The position numbers and the translations under genes were made by a program. Source: CAYYJM01 sp964471755 (GTDB lineage: Bacteria; Planctomycetota; Planctomycetia; Gemmatales; Gemmataceae). From it: a stretch of 24,796 nucleotides of DNA. The stretch is taken from positions 1 to 24,796 of the forward strand of contig CAYYJM010000067.1 in assembly GCA_964471755.1 (NCBI GenBank), in the 5' to 3' direction. Below are positions 1-8,181 of the stretch, one piece after another. Every line of letters starts with the position of its first letter. The stretch's first letter is position 1. The notes beneath the pieces are model-generated. The model was not told where the DNA came from and did not search any database. It saw only the letters and a program-made list of their open reading frames with translations.

Positions 1-270
1 CTCCTCGCTCCCAGGACACCACAAGGCGGCGCGGATCGCAAGAGCGGCCAGGCCGCCGTCTCGCCCTCTCCCCGGCTCGCCCCTACGGTAGCGAACGGAG
101 GAGGTCGGCTATCCTACATTTCGCGGTTGTCCAAGATACGGGGAGTGGCAAACTCCCCTGTGGTCATCCCGGTGCTCCCATGTCCAGGCCAAACCTCCAC
201 GCCGTCCACCTGATCCCCGAGCAGCGACGGCGACGCCGGGTGACTTTGAAATCGTCCTGGTGTTCCCCTC
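1..270. other. Left-edge region without a confident gene
   Basis: No reading frame here shows a recognisable protein. Frame 1 of the + strand is open from base 1 to a stop near 213, but its translation is low-complexity and resembles no family I know, so I do not call it. A small hairpin (arms 140-146 and 152-158, 7 bp, 5-nt loop) could be the terminator of a gene lying left of the window. A long minus-strand frame that runs from here into the next gene is a shadow of that gene. Confidence 0.5.
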
Positions 271-300
271 TTGACGCCGGGTCGTTCGCTCGGCTACGAT
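271..300 (+). promoter_or_regulatory. Putative sigma70-type promoter of the sugar operon
   Basis: A TTGACG box at 271-276 and a TACGAT box at 295-300 are separated by 18 bp. Transcription would start near 307, giving a leader of about 40 nt before the ATG at 349. A strong Shine-Dalgarno sequence, AAGGAGG, lies at 335-341. The TTG at 271 would extend the downstream reading frame but sits in the -35 box, so it is unlikely to be the start codon. Confidence 0.45.
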
Positions 301-348
301 CCCCCATCTACCCAGACTGACGGAAGGTCGCGGCCAAGGAGGGCCACC

Positions 349-3300
349 ATGCCACGGCAGATGCCGAATTCCCGAGCTGGCCGCGTCACCCCTGCCGACA
401 ACGCTTCCGCCTCCCTGCTGGCGTTCGACTGGCCCGAGATCCTCACCTGGGATCACGATCAGTTGCTGCGCTGCACCCTGGCCGCCCTGCTCATCGATCG
501 CCTGCTCACCGGACACCAGGGACCGGTGACCCTGCTCGACGTCGGCTGCAACGTGCTGGATCGCTGGAAGCACCTGCTCGATCCCGGCCGGGTGCGGGTC
601 ATCCGCTGCGACGTGGAGCCTGTGGGCGATGGCCCCGACTTCGTGCTTCTGGAACGAGGCCGACCCCTGCCCTTCGCCGAGCGGGCGTTCGATGTCGTCG
701 TCGCGCTGGAGGTGCTGGAGCATCTGCCGGCTCAGGCCCGGTCGAACTTCCTGGCCGATTGCTTTCGCGTGAGCCGATGCGGAGCCCTCTGGTCCTGTCC
801 GGAGGGCCGTCCCGACGTCAGCCAGGCCGAGGAACTGGCCCGCCAGGCGTTCACCGCCCGTCACCGTCAGGAACATCCCTTCCTGGAGGAACACGCGGAG
901 TTCGGTCCACCGACCCGGCAAGAACTGCTCGAAGGGCTCCAGGCTCTGGAGACGCCGTACGCTCTGTTCGCCAACGCTCCGCTGTCGCGCTGGCTGGCGG
1001 TGATGCTGCTCGGCGAGACGCTGCACGAGGCCGCCGTCCCGCTGTCCGTTCGCGTCCGACTCAACGAGCAGCTCGGCACCGCCTATCCGGTGGGCGAAGC
1101 ACCGTATCGGCTCGTGGCCGTCGCCGCTCGGGAGTTCGCCGCCACGGTGGCTCTGGAGCCGCTTCCCGAAGGCAGCCCCGGCGTCCTGCTGGAGAAGACC
1201 CGCCCGGTCTGTGACGATCCGGTGTCACCCGCGTTGAATCTCCTCGCTCGCCTGATCGGCAGCGTCGGCCAGGAGAGCGTTCCCGAACGCGAACGGGCCG
1301 AGACCATCGAGGCCGACCTGTTGCGGACGCTGGACCAGCGCGAGGCCGAACTGACACTGACGCGTCAGCGACTGGCGATCGAACGCAATCTCAACCAGGG
1401 CATGATACGCTCGTGGTCCTGGCGTTTGCTCGCGCCGCTGCGAATGCTCCGGCGCTGGGTCGCCTCGCGCCGCTACGATCGCCGGCAATTCCTGCCGATT
1501 CAGCAGATCGAGCAGCCCGACCCGGACCTTCCGCACTACGAGTCGCTCGGGAACGATCCGCAGTTCCTGCTGCCCTGCGTGCTTCCCGCCGGGTGGGTTC
1601 GCGTCGATTACCGGCTGCACACCGACACCGACTCCAGCCTGGAAATCTACGCCGACCACGGCGACGGCTTCCTGGCGACGACCTGCGTGCATCGCGAACC
1701 GGTCGAGGGGACCACGGCCCGAACGTGCTACCTCCACCTCGCTCGCCCGGTGCGGGCTCTGCGGATCGACCCGGTGGAGGAGCCGTGTCGATTCCGACTG
1801 GAACACTTCGCGCTACAGACCCTGACGCCGCCGGCGGCGCTCGGCCGGGCGATGATGAGCAAGCTCCACTTGCTGCTCAAGTATCGCTGTCTCGGAGCGG
1901 CCTTCCTGCGCGGACTCGGTCTGCTCGCTCGCGGCCGGGTCGGTGAGTTCGTTCGCAAGTTCTACGCCGGCCTCGAGGGCAACTGCGGCGAACTGCCCGG
2001 CAAATACGATCACGTCGCCGCCTACGAAACCTGGCGTGAGAAACGTCAACTCACCGACGCCGACCGGGACCGCCTCCGCGTCCAGGCGGCCGAGATGGTC
2101 AACGCGCCGACGATCTCGATTCTGCTACCGACTCACAACACGCCGGAGGTTCTGCTCCGCAAGTGCATCGAGTCGGTCCTGCGGCAGACCTATCCGCACT
2201 GGCAGTTGTGCATCGCCGATGATGGCTCGTCGGCCGCGCACGTTCGGCCGATCCTGGAGAAGTACGCCGCTGACGAGCCGCGCATCGCGCTCGTGTTCCG
2301 GCCCCGCTCGGGCAACATCTCGGCGGCGACGAATTCCGCCCTGGAACTGGCCCACGGCGAGTTCATCGCCCTGCTCGACCATGACGACGAGATCGCCGAA
2401 CACGCCCTGTCGCGCGTCGCCGAGACGCTCGTCGCCGACCCGACGCTCGACATGGTCTACAGCGACGAGGACAAGCTCGAACCGGATGGCCGACACAGCG
2501 ATCCGTTCTTCAAGCCGGACTGGTCGCCGGAGTATTTTCTCTCCTGCATGTACACCTGCCATCTGGGGGTCTACCGCACCGCCCTCGCCCGGCAGATCGG
2601 TGGCTTCCGCAGCGACTTCGACTCGGCCCAGGACTACGACTTCGTGCTGCGACTGACAGCCCGGACGCAGCGGATCGCGCACATCCCGGACGTTCTCTAC
2701 CACTGGCGCAAGACGCCGACCTCGACCGCTTCCGGAGCGGCCGCCAAGCCGAAGGCACATGAGACTGCCGCCAACGCGCTGCGAACCTGGCTGATCGAGA
2801 CGGGCCGAGAGGGGACCGTCGAGCCGACGGAGATCACCGGCTTCCACCGTGTCCGTCTGGCCCTGCGCGGCACGCCGAAGGTGAGCGTCGTCATCCCCAG
2901 CGGCGGCAAACGGGCGATCCTTCACGACAAGGAAACGTGGTTCGTCGCCCGCTGTGTGGAGAGCCTTCGCGAGCAGACGACCTACCCGAATGTCGAGGTG
3001 ATCGTCCTGTACAACGAGACGATCGAGCCGGAACTGGAGCGACTGCTCGTCGGGCATGGCGTCCGGCTCATCGACTACCGTCGGCCGGGGCCGTTCAACC
3101 TGGCCGACAAGATGAACCACGGAGCGTCGCTGGCCACCGGCGAGCAGATCGTCTTCCTCAACGACGACATCGAGGTGCTGACGCCCGACTGGTTACAGGC
3201 GATGCTCGAATATGCGCAGCAGGACGAGATCGGAGCCGTCGGGGCGAAGTTGTTCTTCCCGAACGGTCGGCTCCAGCATGGCGGCGTGCTGATCCCGGGC

Positions 3301-3693
3301 GGCTGTCCGACGCACGCCTTCCACGCCTATCCGGGCTTCTATCCGGGCTACTTCAACAGTCAGGTCGTGACGCGGAACTGGATCGCCGTCACCGGGGCGT
3401 GCCTGATGACGCGAGCCGAGGTGTTTCGCGCCGTCGGCGGCTTCGACCTGGCCTTTCCGCTGAATTACAACGATGTCGATTACTGTCTGCGTCTCCGCGA
3501 GCGTGGCCTGCGGAGCGTCTGCACGCCGTACGCTCGTCTGGTCCATCACGAGTCGGTCACCAAGGACGGCTTCTTCCCCGTCGAGCTGGAGATGTTCCAG
3601 ACGCGCTGGGGCGAGAAGCTGCCGGACGACCCTTACTACAATCGGAATTTCGACCAGCGTGGGCACGACTTTCGCATCGATCCGCGTGGGTAA
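349..3693 (+). CDS. Methyltransferase / tandem GT2 glycosyltransferase fusion, O-antigen type
   Basis: Predicted 1114-residue polysaccharide-assembly enzyme. Residues about 55-150 form a class I SAM methyltransferase, with LLDVGCN near 60-66 and EVLEHLP near 121-127. A helical, coiled-coil-like linker follows at about 313-350. The first GT2 domain starts near 588 (ISILLPTHNTP) and carries YSDEDK near 704 as its DXD-type metal and sugar-nucleotide site. The second starts near 843 (KVSVVIPSGGK) with LNDDIEV near 937 and a DVDYCLRLRERG segment near 1043. This tandem arrangement resembles RfbC of Myxococcus xanthus. Start chosen at ATG 349 because AAGGAGG precedes it by 7 nt. It is the first gene of a + strand operon making a CDP-6-deoxysugar, so it probably transfers that sugar or neighbouring residues. 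No transmembrane segments are evident, so I expect it at the cytoplasmic face. Acceptor and methylation target are unknown. Confidence 0.88.
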   Translation: MPRQMPNSRAGRVTPADNASASLLAFDWPEILTWDHDQLLRCTLAALLIDRLLTGHQGPVTLLDVGCNVLDRWKHLLDPGRVRVIRCDVEPVGDGPDFVLLERGRPLPFAERAFDVVVALEVLEHLPAQARSNFLADCFRVSRCGALWSCPEGRPDVSQAEELARQAFTARHRQEHPFLEEHAEFGPPTRQELLEGLQALETPYALFANAPLSRWLAVMLLGETLHEAAVPLSVRVRLNEQLGTAYPVGEAPYRLVAVAAREFAATVALEPLPEGSPGVLLEKTRPVCDDPVSPALNLLARLIGSVGQESVPERERAETIEADLLRTLDQREAELTLTRQRLAIERNLNQGMIRSWSWRLLAPLRMLRRWVASRRYDRRQFLPIQQIEQPDPDLPHYESLGNDPQFLLPCVLPAGWVRVDYRLHTDTDSSLEIYADHGDGFLATTCVHREPVEGTTARTCYLHLARPVRALRIDPVEEPCRFRLEHFALQTLTPPAALGRAMMSKLHLLLKYRCLGAAFLRGLGLLARGRVGEFVRKFYAGLEGNCGELPGKYDHVAAYETWREKRQLTDADRDRLRVQAAEMVNAPTISILLPTHNTPEVLLRKCIESVLRQTYPHWQLCIADDGSSAAHVRPILEKYAADEPRIALVFRPRSGNISAATNSALELAHGEFIALLDHDDEIAEHALSRVAETLVADPTLDMVYSDEDKLEPDGRHSDPFFKPDWSPEYFLSCMYTCHLGVYRTALARQIGGFRSDFDSAQDYDFVLRLTARTQRIAHIPDVLYHWRKTPTSTASGAAAKPKAHETAANALRTWLIETGREGTVEPTEITGFHRVRLALRGTPKVSVVIPSGGKRAILHDKETWFVARCVESLREQTTYPNVEVIVLYNETIEPELERLLVGHGVRLIDYRRPGPFNLADKMNHGASLATGEQIVFLNDDIEVLTPDWLQAMLEYAQQDEIGAVGAKLFFPNGRLQHGGVLIPGGCPTHAFHAYPGFYPGYFNSQVVTRNWIAVTGACLMTRAEVFRAVGGFDLAFPLNYNDVDYCLRLRERGLRSVCTPYARLVHHESVTKDGFFPVELEMFQTRWGEKLPDDPYYNRNFDQRGHDFRIDPRG

Positions 3694-3741
3694 GCCGGCG
3701 AGCCGGGAGCGTCAGCGACCGGAGGAGAGGAGCGATTTGAC

Positions 3742-4878
3742 ATGCACGAACTGCACTGGTTCCGGGGCCGACGCGTCCTGCTCACCGGCCACACCGGCTT
3801 CAAGGGTGCCTGGCTGTCGCTCTGGCTGCGCCATCTCGGCGCGGATGTCGCCGGACTGTCACTCGAACCAGCGTCGCCGTCACTGTTCCACGCGGTTCAC
3901 CTCGATGACGAGGTGCGTTCTCATTTTGGCGATGTCCGCGACCTGACCTTCGTGAGCGAAGTGATGGCACGCGAGCGGCCGGAGGTCGTCTTTCACCTGG
4001 CCGCCCAGCCGCTGGTTCGTCGCTCGCAGCGTGAGCCGGTCGAGACGTTCGCGACCAACGTGCAGGGGACCGTTCACGTTCTGGAGGCCGTTCGCGCCGT
4101 CGAGAGTGTTCGGGCGGTCGTCTGCGTCACCAGCGACAAGTGCTACGAGAACCGGGCCTGGGACTGGGGCTACCGCGAGAACGACCCGCTCGGCGGCGAC
4201 GATCCCTACAGCGCTTCCAAGGCCTGCGCCGAGCTGACCATCCGGGCTTATCGGACCAGTTTCTTCGAGCGAGCCGAGGAGCCGATCGGCCTGGCCAGCG
4301 TCCGGGCCGGCAACGTCCTGGGCGGCGGCGACTGGGCCGAGGATCGCATCCTGCCCGATGCGCTGCGAGCCCTGATCGCCGGCCGAACGATCCGGCTGCG
4401 CCGGCCGGGCTCCGTTCGGCCGTGGCAGCACGTCCTCGACGCCCTGGCCGGCTACCTGGCCCTGGTCACGCGCCTCGTGGCCCAGCCGCGTTCCTTCTCG
4501 GGACCGTGGAACTTCGGCCCGCAGCCGGACAATGCCATCACCGTGCGCGACCTGATCGGTCGGGTGATCGCCGAGTGGGGCAGCGGCCGGGCCGAAACTC
4601 AGCTCGACGAGGGCGACGAACCGATCGAGGCCGGCTACCTTCGGCTGGCCATCGACAAGGCGATCACCCGCCTGCCCTGGCGACCGCTCTGGAACCTGGA
4701 GACGACCGTCCACCACACGCTCGCCTGGCACCGCGCTCACCTGCGGGGTGCCAGTCCCGACCACCTGCGTGACCTCTGTGCCGAGCAGATCGGCATCTAC
4801 GAGGACACCTGGCAGGCCCGTTTCGCCCCTGAGGCTCCCATCCTGGCGACCTACCCACTTCGGAGAGCGTCCGCATGA
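3742..4878 (+). CDS. rfbG: CDP-glucose 4,6-dehydratase
   Basis: Converts CDP-D-glucose to CDP-4-keto-6-deoxy-D-glucose, the entry step to CDP-linked 6-deoxy and 3,6-dideoxy sugars. It is a 378-residue extended SDR enzyme, close to the family's usual length. The NAD-binding motif TGHTGFKG lies at 15-22, the TSDKCYEN signature typical of CDP-glucose dehydratases at 130-137, and the catalytic pair Tyr156/Lys160 in YSASK. A GGAGGAGAGG Shine-Dalgarno stretch precedes the ATG. It starts 48 bp after the glycosyltransferase, and its TGA overlaps the ATG of the next gene (ATGA), implying translational coupling. No glucose-1-phosphate cytidylyltransferase (rfbF) is in the window, so CDP-glucose must be made by an enzyme encoded elsewhere. 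Confidence 0.93.
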   Translation: MHELHWFRGRRVLLTGHTGFKGAWLSLWLRHLGADVAGLSLEPASPSLFHAVHLDDEVRSHFGDVRDLTFVSEVMARERPEVVFHLAAQPLVRRSQREPVETFATNVQGTVHVLEAVRAVESVRAVVCVTSDKCYENRAWDWGYRENDPLGGDDPYSASKACAELTIRAYRTSFFERAEEPIGLASVRAGNVLGGGDWAEDRILPDALRALIAGRTIRLRRPGSVRPWQHVLDALAGYLALVTRLVAQPRSFSGPWNFGPQPDNAITVRDLIGRVIAEWGSGRAETQLDEGDEPIEAGYLRLAIDKAITRLPWRPLWNLETTVHHTLAWHRAHLRGASPDHLRDLCAEQIGIYEDTWQARFAPEAPILATYPLRRASA

Positions 4879-6128
4879 AGACGACCCGTTGCCGGATCTG
4901 CGATCACGGCGAACTGCTGCCGATTCTCGACCTCGGCGCGATGCCGCTGGCCAATCGCTTCCTTCGGCCGGACCAGGAGAACGAACCGGAGCCGACGTTC
5001 CCGCTGCGACTGACACTCTGTCCGCAGTGCGGCGGCGTGCAGCTCGACGAGGAGGTGCCGCGCGAGCAACTCTTCGGCGACTACATCTATCACACCGGCA
5101 CCTCGGATCTCGTGCATCGTCACGCCGCCTGGCTGGCCCAGCACGCCACGGAGCGCTACACCGTGGGCCCGGGCGATCTGGTCGTCGAGGCGGCGAGCAA
5201 TGACGGCTCCGTCCTGAAGGCGTTCCGCTGGCTCGGCCTGCGGACGCTCGGCGTCGAACCCTCGGCGAACATTGCCGAGTTGGCTCGCGATCAGGGCATT
5301 GAGACGGTCACCGAGTTTTTCGACGATCGCGTCGGCCAGGAACTGCGGGCGCAGGTCGGCCCGGTGCGGCTGGTCGTGGCCCGACACGTCCTGGCCCACG
5401 TCCAGGATCTGCAAGGCTTCGTGGCCGGCATCGAGCGTCTGCTGGCTGATGACGGCGTTGCCCTGATCGAGTGCCCGCACCTCGTGCCGTTCTACCAGCG
5501 CGTCGAGTTCGACACGATCTATCACGAACACCTGTGCTACTTCTCGCTCGGCGTGCTGCGGACTCTGTTCGCCCGGCATGGTCTGATCATCCACGATGCC
5601 CAGCCGGTGGCGATCCACGGCGGCTCGCTGGTCGTCCACGTCAGCCGACCGGAGGGCGGCTACCCGACCACGTCGCGCGTCCGGGCGATCCTCAACGAGG
5701 AGGAACGTCTGCACCTGGGCAAGGTCCCCGCCTGGCGGCTGTTCGCGGATCGTGTCCAGCGAGTCCGCGAGGAACTGCCGGCGTTTCTCGATCGGCTGTC
5801 CGACAGTGGACGCAGCGTCGCCGGCTACGGCGCTCCGGCCAAGGGCAACACCCTGCTCTGCGCCTGTGGCATCGGCCCGGATCGGCTGCCGTTCACAGTC
5901 GATCGGAGCCCGGCCAAGCAGGGGCTGCTGACACCAGGCAGTCACATCCCGGTTCGACCGCCGGAAGCCCTGCTCGAGGATCGGCCGGACGTCTGCCTGA
6001 TCCTGGCATGGAACTTCGCCGACGAGATCCAGCAGCAGCAGCAGGCCTATCGCGATGCGGGCGGCACGTTCGCTCTGCCGCTGCCGACACCGACGCTGGT
6101 CCGCGAGTCGATCGCGGTGCCGGTGTGA
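4875..6128 (+). CDS. TylCIII-type NDP-hexose C-methyltransferase
   Basis: Predicted SAM-dependent C-methyltransferase for an NDP-4-keto-6-deoxyhexose, expected to methylate C3 next to the keto group. The 417 residues fit the TylCIII/TcaB9 three-part layout. An N-terminal zinc site uses Cys6, Cys9, Cys49 and Cys52. The central Rossmann fold has VVEAASNDGS at about 103-112. The YHEHLCYFS motif at 216-224 is the region that carries catalytic Tyr/His/Glu residues in TcaB9. The C-terminal domain begins near 300 with GYGAPAKGNTLL. Its start codon overlaps the stop of rfbG by 4 bp, which argues that the substrate is the CDP-linked product of RfbG. Which carbon is methylated is inferred from the family and not shown by the sequence. 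Confidence 0.85.
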   Translation: MKTTRCRICDHGELLPILDLGAMPLANRFLRPDQENEPEPTFPLRLTLCPQCGGVQLDEEVPREQLFGDYIYHTGTSDLVHRHAAWLAQHATERYTVGPGDLVVEAASNDGSVLKAFRWLGLRTLGVEPSANIAELARDQGIETVTEFFDDRVGQELRAQVGPVRLVVARHVLAHVQDLQGFVAGIERLLADDGVALIECPHLVPFYQRVEFDTIYHEHLCYFSLGVLRTLFARHGLIIHDAQPVAIHGGSLVVHVSRPEGGYPTTSRVRAILNEEERLHLGKVPAWRLFADRVQRVREELPAFLDRLSDSGRSVAGYGAPAKGNTLLCACGIGPDRLPFTVDRSPAKQGLLTPGSHIPVRPPEALLEDRPDVCLILAWNFADEIQQQQQAYRDAGGTFALPLPTPTLVRESIAVPV

Positions 6129-6136
6129 CCCGGCCG

Positions 6137-7000
6137 ATGCGGAGTCTGATCGTCGGAGCGTCGGGCCAGGTCGGCACGGCGCTGCTCGGGGCTCTGGCCG
6201 ACGCTGGCTCATGCGTCGGCACCTGTCACCGCCATCCGCGACCGGGCCTGGTGCCGCTCGATCTGACCGACCGGGACGCCATCGAGCGTCTGGTGCGAGC
6301 GGTTCGCCCCGACGTTTGCTATCTCCCCGCCGCCTGGACGCACGTCGATGCGGCCGAGACGCAACCGGAAGCGTGCCGTCGCATCAACGTCGAGGCACCG
6401 AGGGTCTTAGCTCGCGAACTGGCCAATCTCGGCGGCGTCCTGGTTCTCTTCTCGACCGACCACGTCTTCCCGGCCAGAGACACCCCGTGGCGTGTGGATG
6501 AGCCGGTGTCACCCGTGAGCGTCTACGCGAAGTGCAAGGTCGAGGCCGAGGCGCTGGTGCGTGAACTGCTACCGGATCGTCATCTGATCGTGCGGACGAG
6601 CTGGGTCTACGGCCCGGACCCTCAGGGCAAGAACTTCGTCCATCGGGTGCGTGATACGGTGCTGCGCGGCGAGACGCTCGTCGTCGCGGCGGATCAGTGG
6701 GGCCAGCCGACCTACGCCCCGGATCTGGCCCGGACGACCTGCGATCTGGTTCGTGGCGGCTCACGCGGGACGTTTCACGTCGTCGGTCCGCGCTGGCTCG
6801 ACCGGCTCACCTGGGCCCGGACGATCGCGCTGGCCCTGGGGCTCGACGCGAGCCGGATCGAAGGTCGGCCGACGGCGGCGCTGGGGCTGATCGCGCCGCG
6901 GCCGCTGCGCATCGGGCTGGCTCCGACCGGGTGCATCCCTGGAGTTGCGGCCCAAAATGTAGGGTGGGCCAGAGCGCCGTCGTGGCCTGGTACCCCGTGA
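6137..7000 (+). CDS. RmlD-like NDP-4-keto-sugar reductase with repeat-derived C-terminus
   Basis: Extended SDR protein of the RmlD type, 287 residues. The nucleotide-binding motif GASGQVG is at 7-13, the Ser-Thr-Asp catalytic stretch at 106-108, and Tyr130/Lys134 form YxxxK. It probably reduces the 4-keto group of the C-methylated CDP-sugar, finishing the branched sugar. ATG 6137 was chosen because MRSLIVGASG matches the usual family N-terminus. GTG 6125 is an alternative that overlaps the upstream stop as GTGA. Residues 265-287 are encoded by a 235-bp palindromic repeat that begins at 6929 and also provides the stop codon. The native C-terminus has probably been replaced or extended, but the catalytic core is intact. 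Confidence 0.82.
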   Translation: MRSLIVGASGQVGTALLGALADAGSCVGTCHRHPRPGLVPLDLTDRDAIERLVRAVRPDVCYLPAAWTHVDAAETQPEACRRINVEAPRVLARELANLGGVLVLFSTDHVFPARDTPWRVDEPVSPVSVYAKCKVEAEALVRELLPDRHLIVRTSWVYGPDPQGKNFVHRVRDTVLRGETLVVAADQWGQPTYAPDLARTTCDLVRGGSRGTFHVVGPRWLDRLTWARTIALALGLDASRIEGRPTAALGLIAPRPLRIGLAPTGCIPGVAAQNVGWARAPSWPGTP

Positions 7001-7163
7001 AGGAGACGACAGCGCAGGCCCACCCCTCGCCCGGGAGCGCAGCGACACCGCAGAGGATCGGTGTCGCTTCCTCTGCGGTGTCGCTGCGCTCCCGAGCGTC
7101 GGTGGGCTCTCGCTAGCGCTCGGCCCACCCTACATTTTGGACCGCATCTACGGGGATGCACCC
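6929..7163. repeat. 235-bp MITE-like palindromic element
   Basis: Outer inverted repeats of 42 bp at 6929-6970 and 7122-7163 match at 38 of 42 positions. The innermost 19 bp (CCAAAATGTAGGGTGGGCC and its complement) match perfectly. A second, perfect 26-bp inverted repeat lies inside, at 7032-7057 and 7069-7094, with an 11-nt loop. No protein-coding content is recognisable. The nested symmetry fits a non-autonomous mobile or REP-type element. I see no clear target-site duplication. It runs into the 3' end of the RmlD-like gene. Confidence 0.8.
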
Positions 7164-7177
7164 GCTCCGACGAGTCC

Positions 7178-7197
7178 GCTGGTCGCCTGCGACCAGC
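7178..7197. repeat. Short GC-rich hairpin
   Basis: GCTGGTCGC at 7178-7186 and GCGACCAGC at 7189-7197 are exact complements separated by 2 nt, so the RNA hairpin would have a compact loop. It lies between the palindromic element and the next gene. There is no U-tract, so it is at best a weak terminator for the sugar operon. Confidence 0.4.
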
Positions 7198-7231
7198 CGG
7201 AGTATGACGGAGGAAGCGAAAGGAGGTCGAT

Positions 7232-7525
7232 ATGTCTTCACGTCCGGCCAGCTCGGAGACGATCCATTACAGCCAGCTAAAGCCCGCCCAACCCGAGGAA
7301 GCGTTCTACCAGGAATGGAACACCTACCTGCGTGAGTTGCCACGCCTTCTGACCGAGGAACGCGAGGGGCAGTTCGTTCTCATCCTGGGTGATGTGATCA
7401 TCGACTATTTCCCGACCTTCGCTGCTGCGGTGACACTGGGCCGACAGCGATTCGGCCGACAGCGAATCCTGGTCCAGCAAGTCCGGGAGCAGGAGCCGGT
7501 TCTCCGACTGAAGTGGGTGGGTTGA
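7232..7525 (+). CDS. Small conserved-looking protein of unknown function
   Basis: This 97-residue gene has one of the best ribosome binding sites in the window: AAAGGAGGT at 7219-7227, 4 nt before the ATG at 7232. I do not recognise the family with certainty. Residues 20-45 are predicted helical and acidic (EEAFYQEWNTYLRELPRLL). A short beta-rich part follows (FVLILGDVIIDYF), then helix and strand to the end, a pattern like small DUF5678-type proteins. No signal peptide or membrane segment is visible. It lies alone between the palindromic element and the convergent DinB-like gene. A role is not assignable. Confidence 0.65.
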   Translation: MSSRPASSETIHYSQLKPAQPEEAFYQEWNTYLRELPRLLTEEREGQFVLILGDVIIDYFPTFAAAVTLGRQRFGRQRILVQQVREQEPVLRLKWVG

Positions 7526-7587
7526 CGATGCCGCTGATTCGCGTCGGTGGATCCGGAGGCACGTTCCCCCTCTGGTTCTGACTCCGC

Positions 7588-8058
7588 TTACGCCCCCATT
7601 CCCTGCTCGACCATCCGACGAATGTACGACAACTGCCCACGATGCACGGCGAAGTGCGTCAGCAGTGTCAGCAGTGCGTTCAGCACTGTCCCGAAACGCG
7701 CCTCCGGATGCGCGGCCAGGAACCGTGCCGCATCGCACGAACGAACCGCCTCGTTGAACTCGGCCACGGCAGCGGCGAGACCGGCCAGGGCCGTCTCCTT
7801 GCTCGGCGGCGTCGCCTCGGTGAACTCTCGCTCCCGATCACGAACATAGCCCGTGCCGAGCAACTGCGCTCCGGCGAAGTGACGCAGATTGCCGGTCAGG
7901 TGCAGTACCAGATGACCGAACGAGTTGCCCGGCTCGATCGGCTTGATCCAGAATTGCCGCTCGTCCAGGGCCTCGGCCTGTTCCTGGATGCCGGCGTGCA
8001 GGGTCGCCAGTTGTCCAGTCAGGCTCGCACGCACCAGTTCCACCAGATCCGCACTCAT
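7588..8058 (-). CDS. DinB-like metalloprotein
   Basis: 156-residue protein of the DinB/YfiT four-helix-bundle superfamily. Three histidines expected to bind a divalent metal are visible: His49 in FGHLVLHLTGN, and His135 and His139 in THFAVHRGQLSYIRRM. Superfamily members act as thiol-dependent transferases, for example with bacillithiol or mycothiol, or as metal-dependent hydrolases, but the substrate here cannot be read from sequence. Start chosen at ATG 8058 because GAGGAGAGG lies 5 nt upstream, rather than the longer in-frame start at 8088. It converges with the 97-residue gene and is divergent from the DUF1573 gene, so it is probably a single-gene unit. Confidence 0.82.
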   Translation of the reverse strand: MSADLVELVRASLTGQLATLHAGIQEQAEALDERQFWIKPIEPGNSFGHLVLHLTGNLRHFAGAQLLGTGYVRDREREFTEATPPSKETALAGLAAAVAEFNEAVRSCDAARFLAAHPEARFGTVLNALLTLLTHFAVHRGQLSYIRRMVEQGMGA

Positions 8059-8131
8059 CGCTGCCTCTCCTCGCTTGCCTCGTCGCAACCCCTCGCGGGA
8101 ACTCGGCTTTCTTCGCGCGCCGGGTTGTGGC

Positions 8132-8137
8132 TACAAT
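8132..8137 (+). promoter_or_regulatory. Putative -10 box upstream of the DUF1573 gene
   Basis: TACAAT at 8132-8137 matches the sigma70 -10 consensus at five of six positions and lies 45 bp before the ATG at 8182. No convincing -35 box is present at the proper distance, so the call is tentative. Confidence 0.3.
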
Positions 8138-8181
8138 CCCCACCCGGTTTAATGCTGTCCGCAGGGAGGGGCGAAGATCCC

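Noticed and set aside
109..1026. 305-codon minus-strand open frame
   Set aside because: Antisense to the methyltransferase domain; composition is Arg/Gln/Gly-rich without motifs, a typical shadow in high-GC DNA.
2125..3120. 331-codon minus-strand open frame
   Set aside because: Antisense to the GT2 domains and follows their codon periodicity.
6030..6045. CAG triplet run
   Set aside because: Only a short Gln stretch inside the C-methyltransferase, not a notable repeat.
3880..6212. Two long minus-strand open frames (378 and 453 codons)
   Set aside because: Antisense to rfbG and the C-methyltransferase, both of which show clear family motifs.
7642..8181. In-frame upstream extension of the DUF1573 gene
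   Set aside because: Overlaps the DinB-like gene antisense; the signal peptide starts at 8182.
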